A DNA stretch of 64,000 nucleotides, from positions 2,666,001-2,730,000 of the forward strand of contig CAWAHD010000005.1 in assembly GCA_963781785.1 (NCBI GenBank), read 5' to 3'. The translations under genes were made by a program, and so were the position numbers. A model generated the notes under the pieces. It ran no database searches. It saw only the letters and a program-made list of their open reading frames with translations, and was not told where the DNA came from. Shown piece after piece: positions 41,651-51,143 of the stretch. The stretch comes from CAWAHD01 sp963781785 (GTDB lineage: Bacteria; Planctomycetota; Planctomycetia; Isosphaerales; Isosphaeraceae). Position 1 is the stretch's first letter; each line of letters begins with the position of its first letter.

Positions 41651-42412
41651 ATGGCCGATGCAGTGATCGACCTGCTCAAGGCCCATTTCCGGCAGTTGCG
41701 GCTGCCGACAATGGGCCGTGAGTTCGAGAGATTGGCGCGGGATGCGACTGGGACTAACCAAAACTTTTTCCAGTTCCTGCTCGGTTTGACTGAAACCGAG
41801 CTGGCAACACGGGCCGCCAATGCAATCGCAACGCGGATCCGGAATGCGGAGTTCCCGATCTTGCGGGACTTCGACACGTACGACTTTACCGTTCTGCCGC
41901 AGCTTTCGAAGCCAAAGATCCTGGAGCTGGCACGCGGTGAATGGATCGAGCGGAAATACAATTGCTGTCTGATTGGGAGCCACGGAACGGGAAAAACGCA
42001 CATCGCAATCTCGTTAGGCCAGGCCGCGTGTCGAGCAGGCCTGCGAGTGCTTTACTTCACGGCGGCCGATCTGGTGACACGATTGGAGAAGGCCCAGAAG
42101 CAGTACACGCTGGACCGGTTCTTGGGCCAACTCGAGCGGGCACAGCTGCTGATCTGCGACGAGCTGGGCTATGTTTCTATGAGCCGCGGCGGTGTCGAGC
42201 TTTTGTTTCGAGTTTTCGGCGATCGCTATGAGCGTGCCAGCGTGCTGGTGACGAGCAATCTGCCGTTTGGCGAATGGAACCAGATCTTCCAGGGCGAGCG
42301 CATGACCGCAGCGCTTTTGGACCGACTTACGCACCACTGCCACATTTTCGAGATGAATGGCGAGAGCTATCGCTTCCGGGAGTCGATGAAACAGAAGAAG
42401 GGCAAAAAATAG
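41651..42412 (+). CDS. istB: IS21 helper ATPase IstB
   Basis: 253 residues, standard length. ATG 41651 chosen for its spacing of 8 from GAAGGA. AAA+ motifs: Walker A GSHGTGKTH (His in place of the common Pro), Walker B LLICDELGY, sensor VLVTSNLPF and the C-terminal DRLTHHCHIFEMNGESYR. IstB assembles on target DNA and recruits IstA. Intact. Confidence 0.95.
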   Translation: MADAVIDLLKAHFRQLRLPTMGREFERLARDATGTNQNFFQFLLGLTETELATRAANAIATRIRNAEFPILRDFDTYDFTVLPQLSKPKILELARGEWIERKYNCCLIGSHGTGKTHIAISLGQAACRAGLRVLYFTAADLVTRLEKAQKQYTLDRFLGQLERAQLLICDELGYVSMSRGGVELLFRVFGDRYERASVLVTSNLPFGEWNQIFQGERMTAALLDRLTHHCHIFEMNGESYRFRESMKQKKGKK

Positions 42413-43192
42413 CAGTACGAACCAAACAGCCGCGCCTGCCCAGAACGGCTAATTTCAAGGACCGAGGGGGGTCAATCGTAGACGAGCACGGGGGGTCAAA
42501 TTTAGACGATCAGTGCCATTGGTCTTTGCGGAAGTCGCCGGTGCGATACACGTAGGTGCGACCAGCCTTCCGCGCCCAGGCCTGGGCATGTTGAACCAAA
42601 CGCTCAGAGTACTGGGGCGCCATGCATTTGATGAAGTCGGTGCGGCGAACCTTGAGAACGAAATCGACAAAACGTTCGAGTTCGTGGGGAGAAGCCAAGG
42701 CCAGATGGCCTTTGAAGATGACCCGGTCGAAGCAATGGAGGGTGCAGACGATGAGGCTGGCAAACTTGACCAGAAAGGGCCATACTGTGTTCATGGCATT
42801 CTCCCCCGGGTGGTTGAAGTAGGTACCAACCAGTTTGTGGGATGAATGCCATTTTTGCATTAACGGAATTGGCATTTCCGGCTCTGGTGCGGATAAAACT
42901 CAGCACCGGACTCGTATGCAAGGGGAGAACGCGGTAATTTTGAGCCGGAACAGTGAAGAGGGAAGGGGGTGGGGGGTTCGGGGGGCGGGAACTGGGGCCT
43001 CTGGTCCCGCCCCCCGCGGCCATCAGCCGGGGAACCTCAGGGAAAAGCTGCGCCTTTCGGAGTACAGCGGACGTCACTATATTCCAATCTGAGCCACCAG
43101 TGGATTGCTGCCCACACGACAGTCGGAAGAGCCCACCTTTTTGGTTGCGGCTATGCCGCGTTGGGTGCCGCGAAAAAATAACTTGAGCAATT

Positions 43193-43352
43193 TTATCGTC
43201 CTGGTTTGATCGTGTAATTCCACTCCCCGTGGAACTCGGCGCGTCTAATCCGCAGGCGTGTGAGCTCTTCATCGCTGACCGTGTTGCCTGTGTCGTAATC
43301 ATTGTGGTCAATCGCCGCTCGAACGACGGGACCGGTTTTGGTCGTCGTATAG
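43193..43352 (-). pseudogene. C-terminal remnant of an ISAzo13-family transposase
   Basis: About 52 residues (VVRAAIDHNDYDTG, VSDEELTRLRI, FHGEWNYTIKP) match the C-terminus of ISAzo13 transposases, ending at TAA on the minus strand at 43193. The rest is cut off by the IS3 element at 43353 and not found on its other side. Confidence 0.65.
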
Positions 43353-43409
43353 TGGACCCCAAAAGGTGGACCACTCGGGCCACGTGCATTTGTTAAGGCT
43401 TTCCCGCAT

Positions 43410-44268
43410 TCAGCCGCCGGGAACCTCGCCCCGATACACTTCTCCAGGGGTCTGATAATCGAGAGACTGATGGGGACGCTCCTCGTCGTAGAACTGGAAG
43501 TAGGCCGTCAGGCCTGATTCCAGGTCCGGTACACGATCATACTTTTTGATATATATATCTTCGTATTTTACGCTCCTCCACAACCGCTCCACGAACACGT
43601 TGTCCAATGCCCGCCCCCGACCATCCCGACTCACCGCGATCCCAGCCTCCTCCAGGCGGCCGGTGTACTCTCGCGATGTGAACTGCGAGCCTTGGTCGGT
43701 GTTGAAGATCTCCGGCCGAGCCCTCGACAACGCTTCGTCCAACGCCTCCAGGCAGAATCGCCCCTCCAAGGTGTTGGAAAGCCGCCACGAGAGCACGTAC
43801 CGACTGTACCAGTCGATCACCGCGGTCAGATACATGAACCCACGCCTCATCGGAACGTAGGTGATGTCCGAACTCCAGACCTCGTCGGCGTGGGTCAGTT
43901 CCCGATCGCGAAGCAAGTAGGGATAGACCCGCGCGTCGGGCGTTGCGGTCGTAGGCCGCGGTCTGGGAAACAACGCTTCCAGGCCCATTTTCGCCATGAG
44001 CCGCTGGACCCGCTTGCGATTGACCGTCTCCCCGGATCGCTCCAAACACGCTGTCATCCGTCGGCTGCCGTAGAATGGCGTCAAAAGAAACTGCTGGTCG
44101 ATCAGACGCATCAAGCGCAGGTTCTCCTCCGATTCGATGGCCGGTTGCAGATAGTAGCTCGAACGGTTGAGATCCAGGAGTTCGCATTGTCGACGGATGC
44201 TCAAATGAGGGTTTTCTGCATCAATCAGGGGTCGCTTGAGGTCAGCCGAAGCGGGCAGCTTTTTTTTT
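43410..44268 (-). CDS. IS3 OrfB transposase (rve, DDE)
   Basis: Integrase core: Asp in WSSDITYVPMRRG, Asp in FNTDQGSQFTS, Glu in NVFVERLWRSVKYEDIY, plus the N-terminal HTH_21 segment (YGSRRMTACLERSG). The first Met in frame is at 44204, but the frame is open up to the A9 tract at 44260-44268, where a -1 shift from OrfA would give the OrfAB fusion transposase. Ends at 43410. Intact. Confidence 0.93.
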
Positions 44269-44532
44269 CAACCACTCGACCTCCATCTTGAGCCGGCCGA
44301 TCTGCTCGTAGAGTTCGGCCTGGATCGCCTGGCTCTCGTCGTGGTCGCGGCGGCGTCCGTCGCGGAACAAGGATTCGATGCCGTCCAGGAGTTGCTTCTT
44401 CCAGTGACTGATCTGGACGGAGTGGACCTGATACCTTCCTGACAGCTCGGCGAGGGTCCTGGTCTGCTTAGCGGCCTCCAGAGCGACCCGAGCCTTGAAG
44501 GCCGCCGGATATCGCTTGTTCGTGCCTCTCAT
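44242..44532 (-). CDS. IS3 OrfA (HTH + leucine zipper)
   Basis: 96 residues from ATG 44532 (MRGTNKRYPAAFKARVALEA), with AGGAG 4 bases upstream. HTH_Tnp_1 helices (TLAELSGRYQVHSVQISHWKKQLL) followed by a leucine-rich coiled coil (ELYEQIGRLKMEVEWLKKK). It ends just past a run of nine A, the slippery site. OrfA binds the IS ends and regulates the fused transposase. Its upstream terminal repeat is displaced by the IS66-like element. Confidence 0.92.
   Translation of the reverse strand: MRGTNKRYPAAFKARVALEAAKQTRTLAELSGRYQVHSVQISHWKKQLLDGIESLFRDGRRRDHDESQAIQAELYEQIGRLKMEVEWLKKKAARFG
44260..44268 (-). promoter_or_regulatory. A9 slippery tract for -1 programmed frameshift
   Basis: Nine consecutive A on the coding strand within LKKKA of OrfA, in the OrfA/OrfB overlap. 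IS3 elements use A6-A7 tracts to make OrfAB. Confidence 0.85.
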
Positions 44533-44580
44533 GACGCTCCTCGGAATGCAAAAGTGATCTTCGATCAGTTTAACATCTCG

Positions 44581-46117
44581 GTAAGCGTTCACAGTCTGGG
44601 GTTGTCGTTTGCGAATGACGCAATTATTCTACCTGCATGGCATGGACGCCCCCGATTCCAGAACCCCTGTGGCAGACGGCTTCGCCCGAGGTCCAAGCGG
44701 CGATTCTTGCGCTCGTCGAGTTCTACGAACTGCGCCTTGCCAAACTTGAAGCGCGCGTCAACGATTCTCGAGAATCGGCTGAAGCTCAACTCCACCAACT
44801 CGTCGAAGCCCCCATCCTCTGATCCGATCGGAATGAAGCGCAAGCCCCCGGCTTCTCCCAGCGGAAAGAAACGCGGCGGGCAGCCCGGACATCGTAAGGC
44901 CCACCGCGCCTTGGTCCCACCCGAAAAGATTCGCGGGACGACCCACTGTAAGCCGACTGCTTGCCGCCGATGCGGTCATGAACTCTGCGGCGACGACCCC
45001 GAACCCTTGATCCATCAAGTCGCCGAACTGCCCAAGATCGAGCCGATCGTCGATGAGTATCGGCTCCATCGTCTGACCTGCCCTGGCTGCGGCGAGACGA
45101 CCTGCGCTGCCTTGCCACCGGGCGTCCCCACTGGATGCTTCGGCCCGTACCTTCAGGCGGTGCTGGCCGTGCTCGCGGGGGCCTATCGCCTCAGCAAGCG
45201 TCAGATCCAGCAGTTGGTAAGCGACCTGTTTACTCTTTCGATCTCCACCGGGATGGTCTCCAAGCTGGAACGGCAGTCGGCCATCGCCCTTGAAGCCCCT
45301 TACAACGAACTCGCGACTTCGGTCCATAAGTCCTCGGTGGTTAATATCGACGAGACGTCGTGGCGTGAGAATCGTCACAAGGCTTGGCTGTGGGCCACGG
45401 TGACCAGCTTTTGCACGGTCTTTACCATCGCCAAAAGTCGTAGTGGCGAAGTCGCGGCGGCTCTCTTGGGGAGCAAAGACGATCAGGTCGTCGGCAGTGA
45501 CCGGTTCAGCGCGTATGAGTGGATCAAGGCATTCGGGCGTCAAGTCTGCTGGTGCATCTCGCCGAGACTTCCAAGCGATGATCGACCGGGGTGGTGAAGG
45601 CGAGAGCATCGGACAGCGGTTGCTTTCGTTGTCGAACCGGCTGTTCCGCCACTGGCACCGAGTGCGCGACGGAACTTTGCCTTGGAATGCGTTTCAAGAG
45701 CGGATGCACCGCTTGCGTCGGGAGGTCAAGCAAACCCTTCTGGAAGGGTCGAGGTGCCCGTGCGCGAAAACGGCGGCCACGTGCTTCGAGCTTCTCAAGG
45801 TGGAAGAAGGTCTGTGGACCTTCGCGCGGGTCCAGGGAATCGCACCGACGAACAACGTTGTGGAACGAGCGTTGCGGCATGCGGTGATCTGGAGGCGGAT
45901 CAGCGGCGGGACCGACAGTGTGCATGGGAGCCGATTCGTCGAGCGAATGCTGACAGTGGTGGCGACCTGTAGGCAACAGGGCCACAACGTCTTGGATTAC
46001 CTGACTTCGTGCTTTGAAGCAGACCGTCGTGGCCACGCCCTTCCCTCTCTTTTGCGACTCACCCGGACGCGATCCAAAGTTGCTTGATTCGACCTACCCC
46101 ACCCTATGAACGGCTAC
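44581..46117 (+). mobile_element. IS66-like single-gene element inside IS3
   Basis: 1537 bp. Inverted ends GTAAGCGTTCACAG...TGGGGT / GTAGCCGTTCATAG...TGGGGT (~22 bp imperfect). Flanked by the 8-bp duplication ACATCTCG (44573-44580 and 46118-46125). IS66 duplicates 8 bp. Confidence 0.93.
44637..46087 (+). CDS. IS66-family transposase (stand-alone type), two frameshifts
   Basis: N-terminal coiled coil, then the KPPSSDPIGMKRK and GKKRGGQPGHRK segment, a zinc-binding block (CRRCGHELCGDD, CPGCGE), and the DDE core: VNIDETSWRENRHKAWLW, VVGSDRFSAYEWI, Glu in TNNVVERALRHAVIWRRISGG. One-base shifts near 44762 and 45557 break it into three frames. TnpA and TnpB are absent, as is usual for this subgroup. 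Confidence 0.85.
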
Positions 46118-46148
46118 ACATCTCGAGTGGTCCAGTTTTAGGGGTCCA

Positions 46149-46492
46149 CCTCACTGACAAGATGATCGAATCCCTCATGCCGCACGGCGTCGCCGTGATG
46201 GTCTGACTGCACGAAAGAGCGCTGCACGGAAGACCTTTCGCTAATGTTGCCCAACAATATTCGGGAAAACACCACAACCGCCAATCAGCCAAACGCTTGG
46301 GAGCGCGTCTCCTACGTTATACCGTGCGGTAGGTACGTCCCAATTTTCGACACCCTCGTATAATTGTTGTACACGCGCGAATAGAGCGTGCGCGCACGAC
46401 GAGCTGGGGTCAATCTCGTGGTCTGTCACCTGACGAGGTTTCAGAGCGCCGGCCGTCGCATCCTCGCGTGGGCGTTGACGCGTGTGCGTGGC
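46149..46492. other. Region between IS3 and the five-gene transposon
   Basis: No credible gene. May contain the outer left end of the transposon, which I could not place exactly. Confidence 0.4.
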
Positions 46493-46554
46493 CAAGATAA
46501 TCGATGTGAAATTCGCGATTCCTAAGCAAGTTATCTGAGGCTGGCAAGAAAAAT

Positions 46555-46631
46555 CCCCTCGCGGAACCTGATCACTTGATCGAGTTCGGCGAGGGGTGTA
46601 CTCCGGAAGGATACCAACCAACCCGGAGTAC
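46555..46631 (+). promoter_or_regulatory. Two strong hairpins in the leader of the transposon
   Basis: Hairpin 1: CCCCTCGC (46555-46562) with GCGAGGGG (46589-46596), extended by GGAAC/GTTC inside. Hairpin 2: GTACTCCGG (46598-46606) with CCGGAGTAC (46623-46631). They sit back to back, 6 bases before the first ORF, where they could limit read-through or translation. Confidence 0.65.
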
Positions 46632-46636
46632 TTCAG

Positions 46637-47218
46637 ATGTATCACGCATCGCCTTTCAACGCTACGTTCTGGGCGTTTCTTTTCACGATCGACCAGGATC
46701 TTGCCGAGATCACCCGCCGCCAGGGGTGTCGGTGCGGTGGACGTTTGCACCGTGCTGACTACCCCCGCCAGCCGCGCGGCGGCCCCGACCCGCCGCTGGG
46801 CACCTACAAGACCAGATTCAGCTTCTGCTGCAATCGAGACCAGTGCAGAAAACGAGCCACACCGCCATCCGTGCGGTTCCTCGGCCGAAAGATCTACCTG
46901 GGCGCGTTCATCGTTTTGATTAGTGCGATGCGGCACGGTCCAACGCCGCAGCGGGTCCGTCAGCTCTCCACACTCTTCGACGTCGATCGCCGGACCATTG
47001 TCCGCTGGGAGGAGTTCTGGCGCGACCACTTTCCCCAGAGCCACTTCTGGAAGGTTGCAGGAGCTCGCGTGAAACTGCTCGCCGATGTCGCGACCCTGCC
47101 ACTGTCACTGCTGAACGCCTTCCTCCTCCGCTGCGACCACTGCGATGACTGCGACGGCTGGGGGCGGCTGCTGCGCTTTCTCTCTCCGATCACGACCGCC
47201 ACAGGCCCGCCGAGCTAG
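46637..47218 (+). CDS. Zinc-ribbon/HTH protein of the transposon
   Basis: 193 residues. Not a named family to me, but a recurring first gene in this type of element. Cys motif in two halves: CRCGGRLHRADYPRQPRG and CCNRDQCRKRATPPSVRFLGRK, then a predicted HTH (RVRQLSTLFDVDRRTIVRWEEFW). A DNA-binding role at the element ends or target is likely. Tail ends with CDHCDDCDGWGRLLRFL. The ATG directly follows hairpin 2, with little room for a standard ribosome-binding site. Confidence 0.6.
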   Translation: MYHASPFNATFWAFLFTIDQDLAEITRRQGCRCGGRLHRADYPRQPRGGPDPPLGTYKTRFSFCCNRDQCRKRATPPSVRFLGRKIYLGAFIVLISAMRHGPTPQRVRQLSTLFDVDRRTIVRWEEFWRDHFPQSHFWKVAGARVKLLADVATLPLSLLNAFLLRCDHCDDCDGWGRLLRFLSPITTATGPPS

Positions 47219-47326
47219 CTTTCCTGCTGGTCGCGTCCGGCACGCAGAGGATGCTTTCCAGGCACCTCCGCCGGCTGAGCTATAGAGGTTATCGCGGACC
47301 CTTCACCCGTTTCGTGAGGAGACGTG

Positions 47327-48797
47327 ATGACCCAAACACCCAAAAATCCGACCAACGGCGACTGGGCGCGGTTCCGATTTTCCATCGTCGGCTCGCTCTT
47401 CAGCTCTCCCCCTGCGCGGACAGCTCAAAACGGCCATCCGCGCGCTCGCAGAGAAGACCTGGCGCCATCCCGTGACCGATTGCGATGTCCAGTTTGCCGC
47501 GTCCACCATCGAACGCTGGTATTACGCGGCGCGGCGCGATAATCCTCTCCGTGCGTTGCGCCGCGCCGTGCGCAAGGATTGCGGCAAGGTCTCCCTTCCG
47601 CCGGCACTGGCGGAGCGGCTCCATGCCCAATATCGCAACCACCCGCACTGGAGTTACCAACTTCACTACGACAATCTGGCCGCCTTGGTACAGGCCGAAC
47701 TCGCACTGGGGCCGCTGCGCTGTTATTCCACCGTAAGGCGGTACATGCTGGCCCATGGCTGGGTGCGCAAGCCGAAGCTCCCGACCAACACTCGCGCAGG
47801 CGCTGTCCGTGCCGAACAGAGGCGTCAGACGCTCGAGATCCGCAGCTACGAAACCGCCTACGTCGGCTCGCTGTGGCACCTGGATTTTCACCACGGCTCG
47901 CTCAAGGTCCTCACTCCTGGCGGTCGCTGGCTTTGCCCGATCGCCCTGGGGATCCTCGACGATCATTCGCGTCTCTGCTGCCACATCCAGTGGTACCTCT
48001 CCGAGACCGCCGAAGACCTCGTCCACGGGCTGTCCCAGGCGATCCAGAAACGCGGTTTGCCGCGTGCTCTCTTGACTGACAACGGTCCGGCAATGGTCGC
48101 AGACGAGTTCACCGAGGGGCTGTTGCGCCTGGGAATCGTCCACGAGCGGACGCTTCCTTACAGCCCTTATCAGAACGGCAAGCAAGAGGCGTTCTGGGGT
48201 ACACTCGAAGGACGGCTGTTGAATATGCTCGACGGCGTCCCGTCGCTGACGCTCGAATTCCTCAACGTGGCGACTCAGGCCTGGGCGGAAATCGAGTACA
48301 ACAAGGCGGTGCACCGCGAGACCTCCAGCTCGCCGGTCGACCGTTTCCGCCACGCGCCGGAGGTGCTGCGCGATAGCCCAAAGAGCGAGTCGCTCCGCGA
48401 TGCGTTTCGACTAGAAACCAGGAGAATTCAGCGGCAGAGCGACGGAACGATCTCGGTCGAGGGGGTGCGCTTCGAGATTCCGGGCAGGTACCGCCACCTG
48501 CGCGAGGTCGCCGTGCGGTATGCCCGCTGGAACCTCGGCCGGGTCGATCTGGTTGACCAGCGCAACGGAACCATTCTGGCTCCGATCTATCCCATCAACA
48601 AAGCCGCCAACGCCGAGGGCCGCCGCGCCTGTGTCGAGCCTGAGGCGACCGAAATGCCCCCAGCCGACAACCCACGTCAAGGCAGCCCGTTGCCACCGCT
48701 CTTGAAGCGTATCCTCCAGGAGTATTCCGCCACGGGGCTGCCGCCGGCGTACCTCCCCAAGCCATCACCTCCCGAGAACGGAGAAGACGCATCATGA
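47327..48797 (+). CDS. DDE (rve/Mu-type) transposase, one frameshift in a C tract
   Basis: Start ATG 47327 (MTQTPKNPTNGDWARFRFS); after a five-C run near 47407-47411 the frame moves by one and continues RGQLKTAIRALAEKTWRHP. HTH region, then catalytic Asp in LWHLDFHHG, Asp in LLTDNGPAM, Glu in NGKQEAFWGTLEGRL, and a Mu-type C-terminal barrel (RIQRQSDGTISVEGVRFEIPGRY). TniA/TnsB-like strand-transfer enzyme working with the AAA+ protein whose ATG overlaps its stop (ATGA-type, 48794). Confidence 0.85.
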
Positions 48798-49639
48798 ATA
48801 GCAAGAAACTCCTCTCAGTCTACGGGCTGAAATGGAACCCGTTTTCACCGGAGCTCCCCAGCGACGGGCTGCTGGTGACTCCCAAGATCGACAATTTCGC
48901 CTGGCGCGTCGAACAGTTGGTGCAGGAAGGGGGCTTTGCTTTGATTTCGGGCGAGCCGGGCACCGGCAAGTCGGTGGCGCTGCGCATTGTTGCCGGGCGG
49001 CTGTCCACGGCGCGGGACGTCACAGTGGGAGTGATCGAGAGGCCCCAGTCGAAAAGCTCCGACTTCTACCGCGAGCTGGGCGATATCTTCGCGGTGAAGC
49101 TCACTCCGTCCAATCGCTGGGGGGGATTCAAAGCGCTCCGCGAGCGCTGGAAGACCCATGTGACCTCGTCCCGAATCAGGCCGGTGCTCTTGATCGACGA
49201 GGCCCAGGAGATGCCCAGCGAGGTCCTGGCCGAGCTGAGGATTCTCGCCAGTGCCGACTTCGACGCGACATCGCTGTTGACGGTGGTCCTCTCGGGAGAC
49301 GGCAGGCTGTTGGAACTGTTGCGCTCCGAGCAGCTCGTTCCGCTGGGAAGTCGGATCCGGACGCGACTGGCGACCGAGCCCGCCTCGCGCGATGAATTAT
49401 TGGATTTGCTCCGCCACGCGCTCCAGAAGGCCGGCAGCCCGACGCTCATGACGGCCGAGCTGATGGATACGTTGGTCGATCACAGCGCGGGCAACTACCG
49501 CGTGCTCATGATCATGGGGGCCGAGCTCTTGGCCCATGGCATGGCGCATGAGGTCGCGCAGCTTGACGAGAAGTCCTATTTCGAGGTCTTCGAGCCGCGG
49601 CATTCACGCCCTGCACTTCGGAAGAAAGTGAAGGTGTGA
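48794..49639 (+). CDS. AAA+ ATPase, TniB/TnsC/ExeA-like transposition helper
   Basis: 281 residues. Walker A SGEPGTGKSVALRI, Walker B PVLLIDEAQEM, sensor-1 TVVLSGDGRLLELL, Arg finger region GSRIRTRL. N-terminus YGLKWNPFSPELPSDGL is characteristic of ExeA/TniB proteins. In MuB/TnsC/TniB systems this ATPase polymerises on target DNA, recruits the DDE transposase and gives target immunity. ATG 48794 overlaps the transposase stop. Intact. Confidence 0.9.
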   Translation: MNSKKLLSVYGLKWNPFSPELPSDGLLVTPKIDNFAWRVEQLVQEGGFALISGEPGTGKSVALRIVAGRLSTARDVTVGVIERPQSKSSDFYRELGDIFAVKLTPSNRWGGFKALRERWKTHVTSSRIRPVLLIDEAQEMPSEVLAELRILASADFDATSLLTVVLSGDGRLLELLRSEQLVPLGSRIRTRLATEPASRDELLDLLRHALQKAGSPTLMTAELMDTLVDHSAGNYRVLMIMGAELLAHGMAHEVAQLDEKSYFEVFEPRHSRPALRKKVKV

Positions 49640-49641
49640 AG

Positions 49642-50619
49642 ATGCCCGCGACTGCGGATCAACCCCTTCCGGTCGTGCGTGTGGGAGAGATTGAGAGCGG
49701 GGAAAGCGGCCATCGCTGGCTTGTCGAGCAGCTCTGGGGAGCAAGCTCGGTTGGCGTGATCGGCGGCGCTCCCAAGTGCGCCAAGACCTGGCTGGGGCTG
49801 GACATTGCCTTGAGCGTTGCCACCGGCACGGCATGCCTGGGAAGGTATGCCGCGCCGGACCCGGGGCCGGTCCTGGCTTACCTGGCTGAAGACGCACTGC
49901 CGGTCGTGCGCGAGCGCGTCGAGGGGATGGCCCGGCATCGCGGTTTGGAACTGAGCCAGGTGTGCATCCACGTGATCACGGCGCCTCTGCTCCGGCTTGA
50001 CCGGAGTGCCGACCGCACCAGGCTCAAGGAGACCGCCAGGCGGCTCCGGCCCCGGCTCCTGCTGTTGGATCCCTTGGTGCGGCTGCACGGCATCGATGAG
50101 AACAACGCAGGCGAAGTGGCCGAGTTGTTGGCGTACTTCCGGTCGTTGCAAAGGGACCTCGATCTCTCGGTCCTCTTGGTGCATCACACGCGCAAGAATG
50201 CCGTCGGAGGAGTGGCCGCCGGCCAGGGGTTGCGCGGCTCCGGCGACATCCATGCCTTCGGCGACTCGAACCTCTACCTCCGGCGAGCCAGGGAACAACT
50301 GGTGCTCTCCAGCGAGCACCGCGCCGCGCCAGCGTCAGCGCCGGTCTGTCTGCAACTGGTTACGACTGACGCCGAGACGACCCACCTGGAAGTCATCGGG
50401 GAGCTGCGGGATGGTTCGACCAAGGTTGCCACGGACGGCAAGCAGCCCAGCCTCGAGGAGCGCGTGCTGGACCTTCTGGGTCAGGGCGCGACCGCGACGC
50501 GAGCCAGGATCCGGGATACCCTCGGGGTCAAGAATGAGCGCCTGGGCGAGGTGCTTGAGTCGCTGGAGCAAGCTGGCCGGCTGTGCCGCACGCCCGCAGG
50601 TTGGCAGCGCCGGGATTGA
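49642..50619 (+). CDS. RepA/DnaB-like AAA_25 ATPase (helicase-type)
   Basis: 325 residues from ATG 49642 (GTG 49636 overlapping the previous stop is an alternative). RecA-like fold: Walker A IGGAPKCAKTWLGLDIA (the GxPKxxKT form of RepA-type hexameric helicases), Walker B RLLLLDPLVRLHGID, the VLLVHHTRK motif and a GLRGSGDIHAFGDS box. C-terminal winged helix (GATATRARIRDTLGVKNERLGEVLESL). Plasmid RepA proteins of this type unwind DNA at replication start. Such a gene is unusual inside a DDE transposon. Intact. Confidence 0.8.
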   Translation: MPATADQPLPVVRVGEIESGESGHRWLVEQLWGASSVGVIGGAPKCAKTWLGLDIALSVATGTACLGRYAAPDPGPVLAYLAEDALPVVRERVEGMARHRGLELSQVCIHVITAPLLRLDRSADRTRLKETARRLRPRLLLLDPLVRLHGIDENNAGEVAELLAYFRSLQRDLDLSVLLVHHTRKNAVGGVAAGQGLRGSGDIHAFGDSNLYLRRAREQLVLSSEHRAAPASAPVCLQLVTTDAETTHLEVIGELRDGSTKVATDGKQPSLEERVLDLLGQGATATRARIRDTLGVKNERLGEVLESLEQAGRLCRTPAGWQRRD

Positions 50620-50679
50620 TCGATTGGATGGGCCGTTCCCGTTCCCCATAGAGAGTTGAGAGGGAACGGAACGATTCCA

Positions 50680-51030
50680 ATGGAGCGCGTCACTTCCACC
50701 GAGACAGGATCACCCGTGCCCGGCGTAGACTTCAACGTGCTGCGCGCCGAAATCACGATGGAGCAGGTCCTGACGCTCCTCGGGTTCCAGCCCTCGGCTC
50801 GATGCGGTGCGCAGTGCTACGGCGTCTGCCCGTTGCACGAGTCCGCGTCCCGGCGCAGTCGCTGCTTTTCAGTAAACCTGGCCACCGGTCGTTACTACTG
50901 CCATGGCTGCCACAGCCATGGCAACCAGCTCGATCTCTGGGCCGTTGCTACCAAGCTGCCCCTACATCACGCGGCCATCGACCTCTGCCAGAGGCTCGGT
51001 CGTGAAGTGCCCTGGATCCGGCGCTGGTGA
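50680..51030 (+). CDS. CHC2 zinc-finger (DNA primase N-terminal type) protein
   Basis: 116 residues; ATG 50680, with an upstream in-frame TTG 50656 possible. Begins LRAEITMEQVLTLLGFQP and carries the zinc motif C-P-L-H ... CFSVNLATGRYYCHGCHSHGNQLDLW, the CHC2 signature of DnaG-type primases. Only the zinc domain is present; there is no TOPRIM catalytic domain. It may guide priming or bind single-stranded DNA together with the helicase-like protein just upstream (60-base gap). Confidence 0.82.
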   Translation: MERVTSTETGSPVPGVDFNVLRAEITMEQVLTLLGFQPSARCGAQCYGVCPLHESASRRSRCFSVNLATGRYYCHGCHSHGNQLDLWAVATKLPLHHAAIDLCQRLGREVPWIRRW

Positions 51031-51143
51031 GAAACCGCTACGCGGCATTGTCTCCGCACCACCCCGTCAAACGACCGATCAGAGAAGAGGCCACCGGTAC
51101 TCCGGCCGATCATCCGGCGAGCGATGAACCATCGATTATCTTG

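Larger units (their letters stand above)
39841..42515 (+). mobile_element. IS21-family element
   Basis: 2675 bp flanked by the direct repeat CCATTGGT (39833-39840 and 42516-42523). Near both ends is TGATCGTCTAAA in inverted orientation, and the left end repeats it at 39891; multiple end repeats are usual for IS21. Genes istA and istB inside. Confidence 0.9.
38570..42794 (-). pseudogene. Element protein, copy 2, split by IS21
   Basis: N-terminal part runs from ATG 42794 to RTGDFRKDQW at the IS21 junction (42523); C-terminal part from 39840 down to the stop at 38570. Joined across the 8-bp duplication it is nearly identical to copy 1 (for example Leu/Val and Asp/Asn single changes). Inactivated by the insertion. 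Confidence 0.9.
38511..43164 (-). mobile_element. 1971-bp element, copy 2, interrupted by IS21
   Basis: Inverted relative to copy 1. Ends ATTCTTTCCCC (38511) and CCGCGTTGG (43164) are the same as copy 1. Subtracting IS21 (2675 bp) and its 8-bp duplication from 4654 bp leaves 1971 bp, identical to copy 1. It interrupts repeat module C directly after GTTAC. The two copies differ at only a few bases, so the spread is recent. Confidence 0.9.
43353..46148 (-). mobile_element. IS3-family element with an IS66-like element inserted
   Basis: Inverted repeats TGGACCCC(A/T)AAA..TGGACCACTCG at 43353-43377 and 46124-46148. Without the 1537-bp insert and its 8-bp duplication it is 1251 bp, normal for IS3. 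No 3-4 bp target duplication could be matched outside, perhaps because of later rearrangement. Confidence 0.88.
46493..51143 (+). mobile_element. Five-gene Mu/Tn7/Tn5053-like transposon with helicase- and primase-like genes
   Basis: Five genes in one direction with overlaps or short gaps: zinc-ribbon protein, DDE transposase, AAA+ ATPase, RepA-like ATPase, CHC2 zinc finger. A 14-bp motif CAAGATAATCGATG lies at 46493-46506 and inverted at 51130-51143; a related CCTCGATTATCG follows at 51154, 24 bp on. These look like transposase-binding end repeats. True outer ends and target duplication are not determined. Confidence 0.72.

Noticed and set aside
42604..43389. Minus-strand ORF of 261 residues spanning the element's leader and beyond
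   Set aside because: It crosses the element boundary at 43164 and the IS3 boundary at 43353; only the ISAzo13-like tail (43193-43352) in it is protein-like.
44242..44592. OrfA of IS3 starting at the upstream Met 44592
   Set aside because: That start lies inside the inserted IS66-like element (44581 onward); the native start is ATG 44532.
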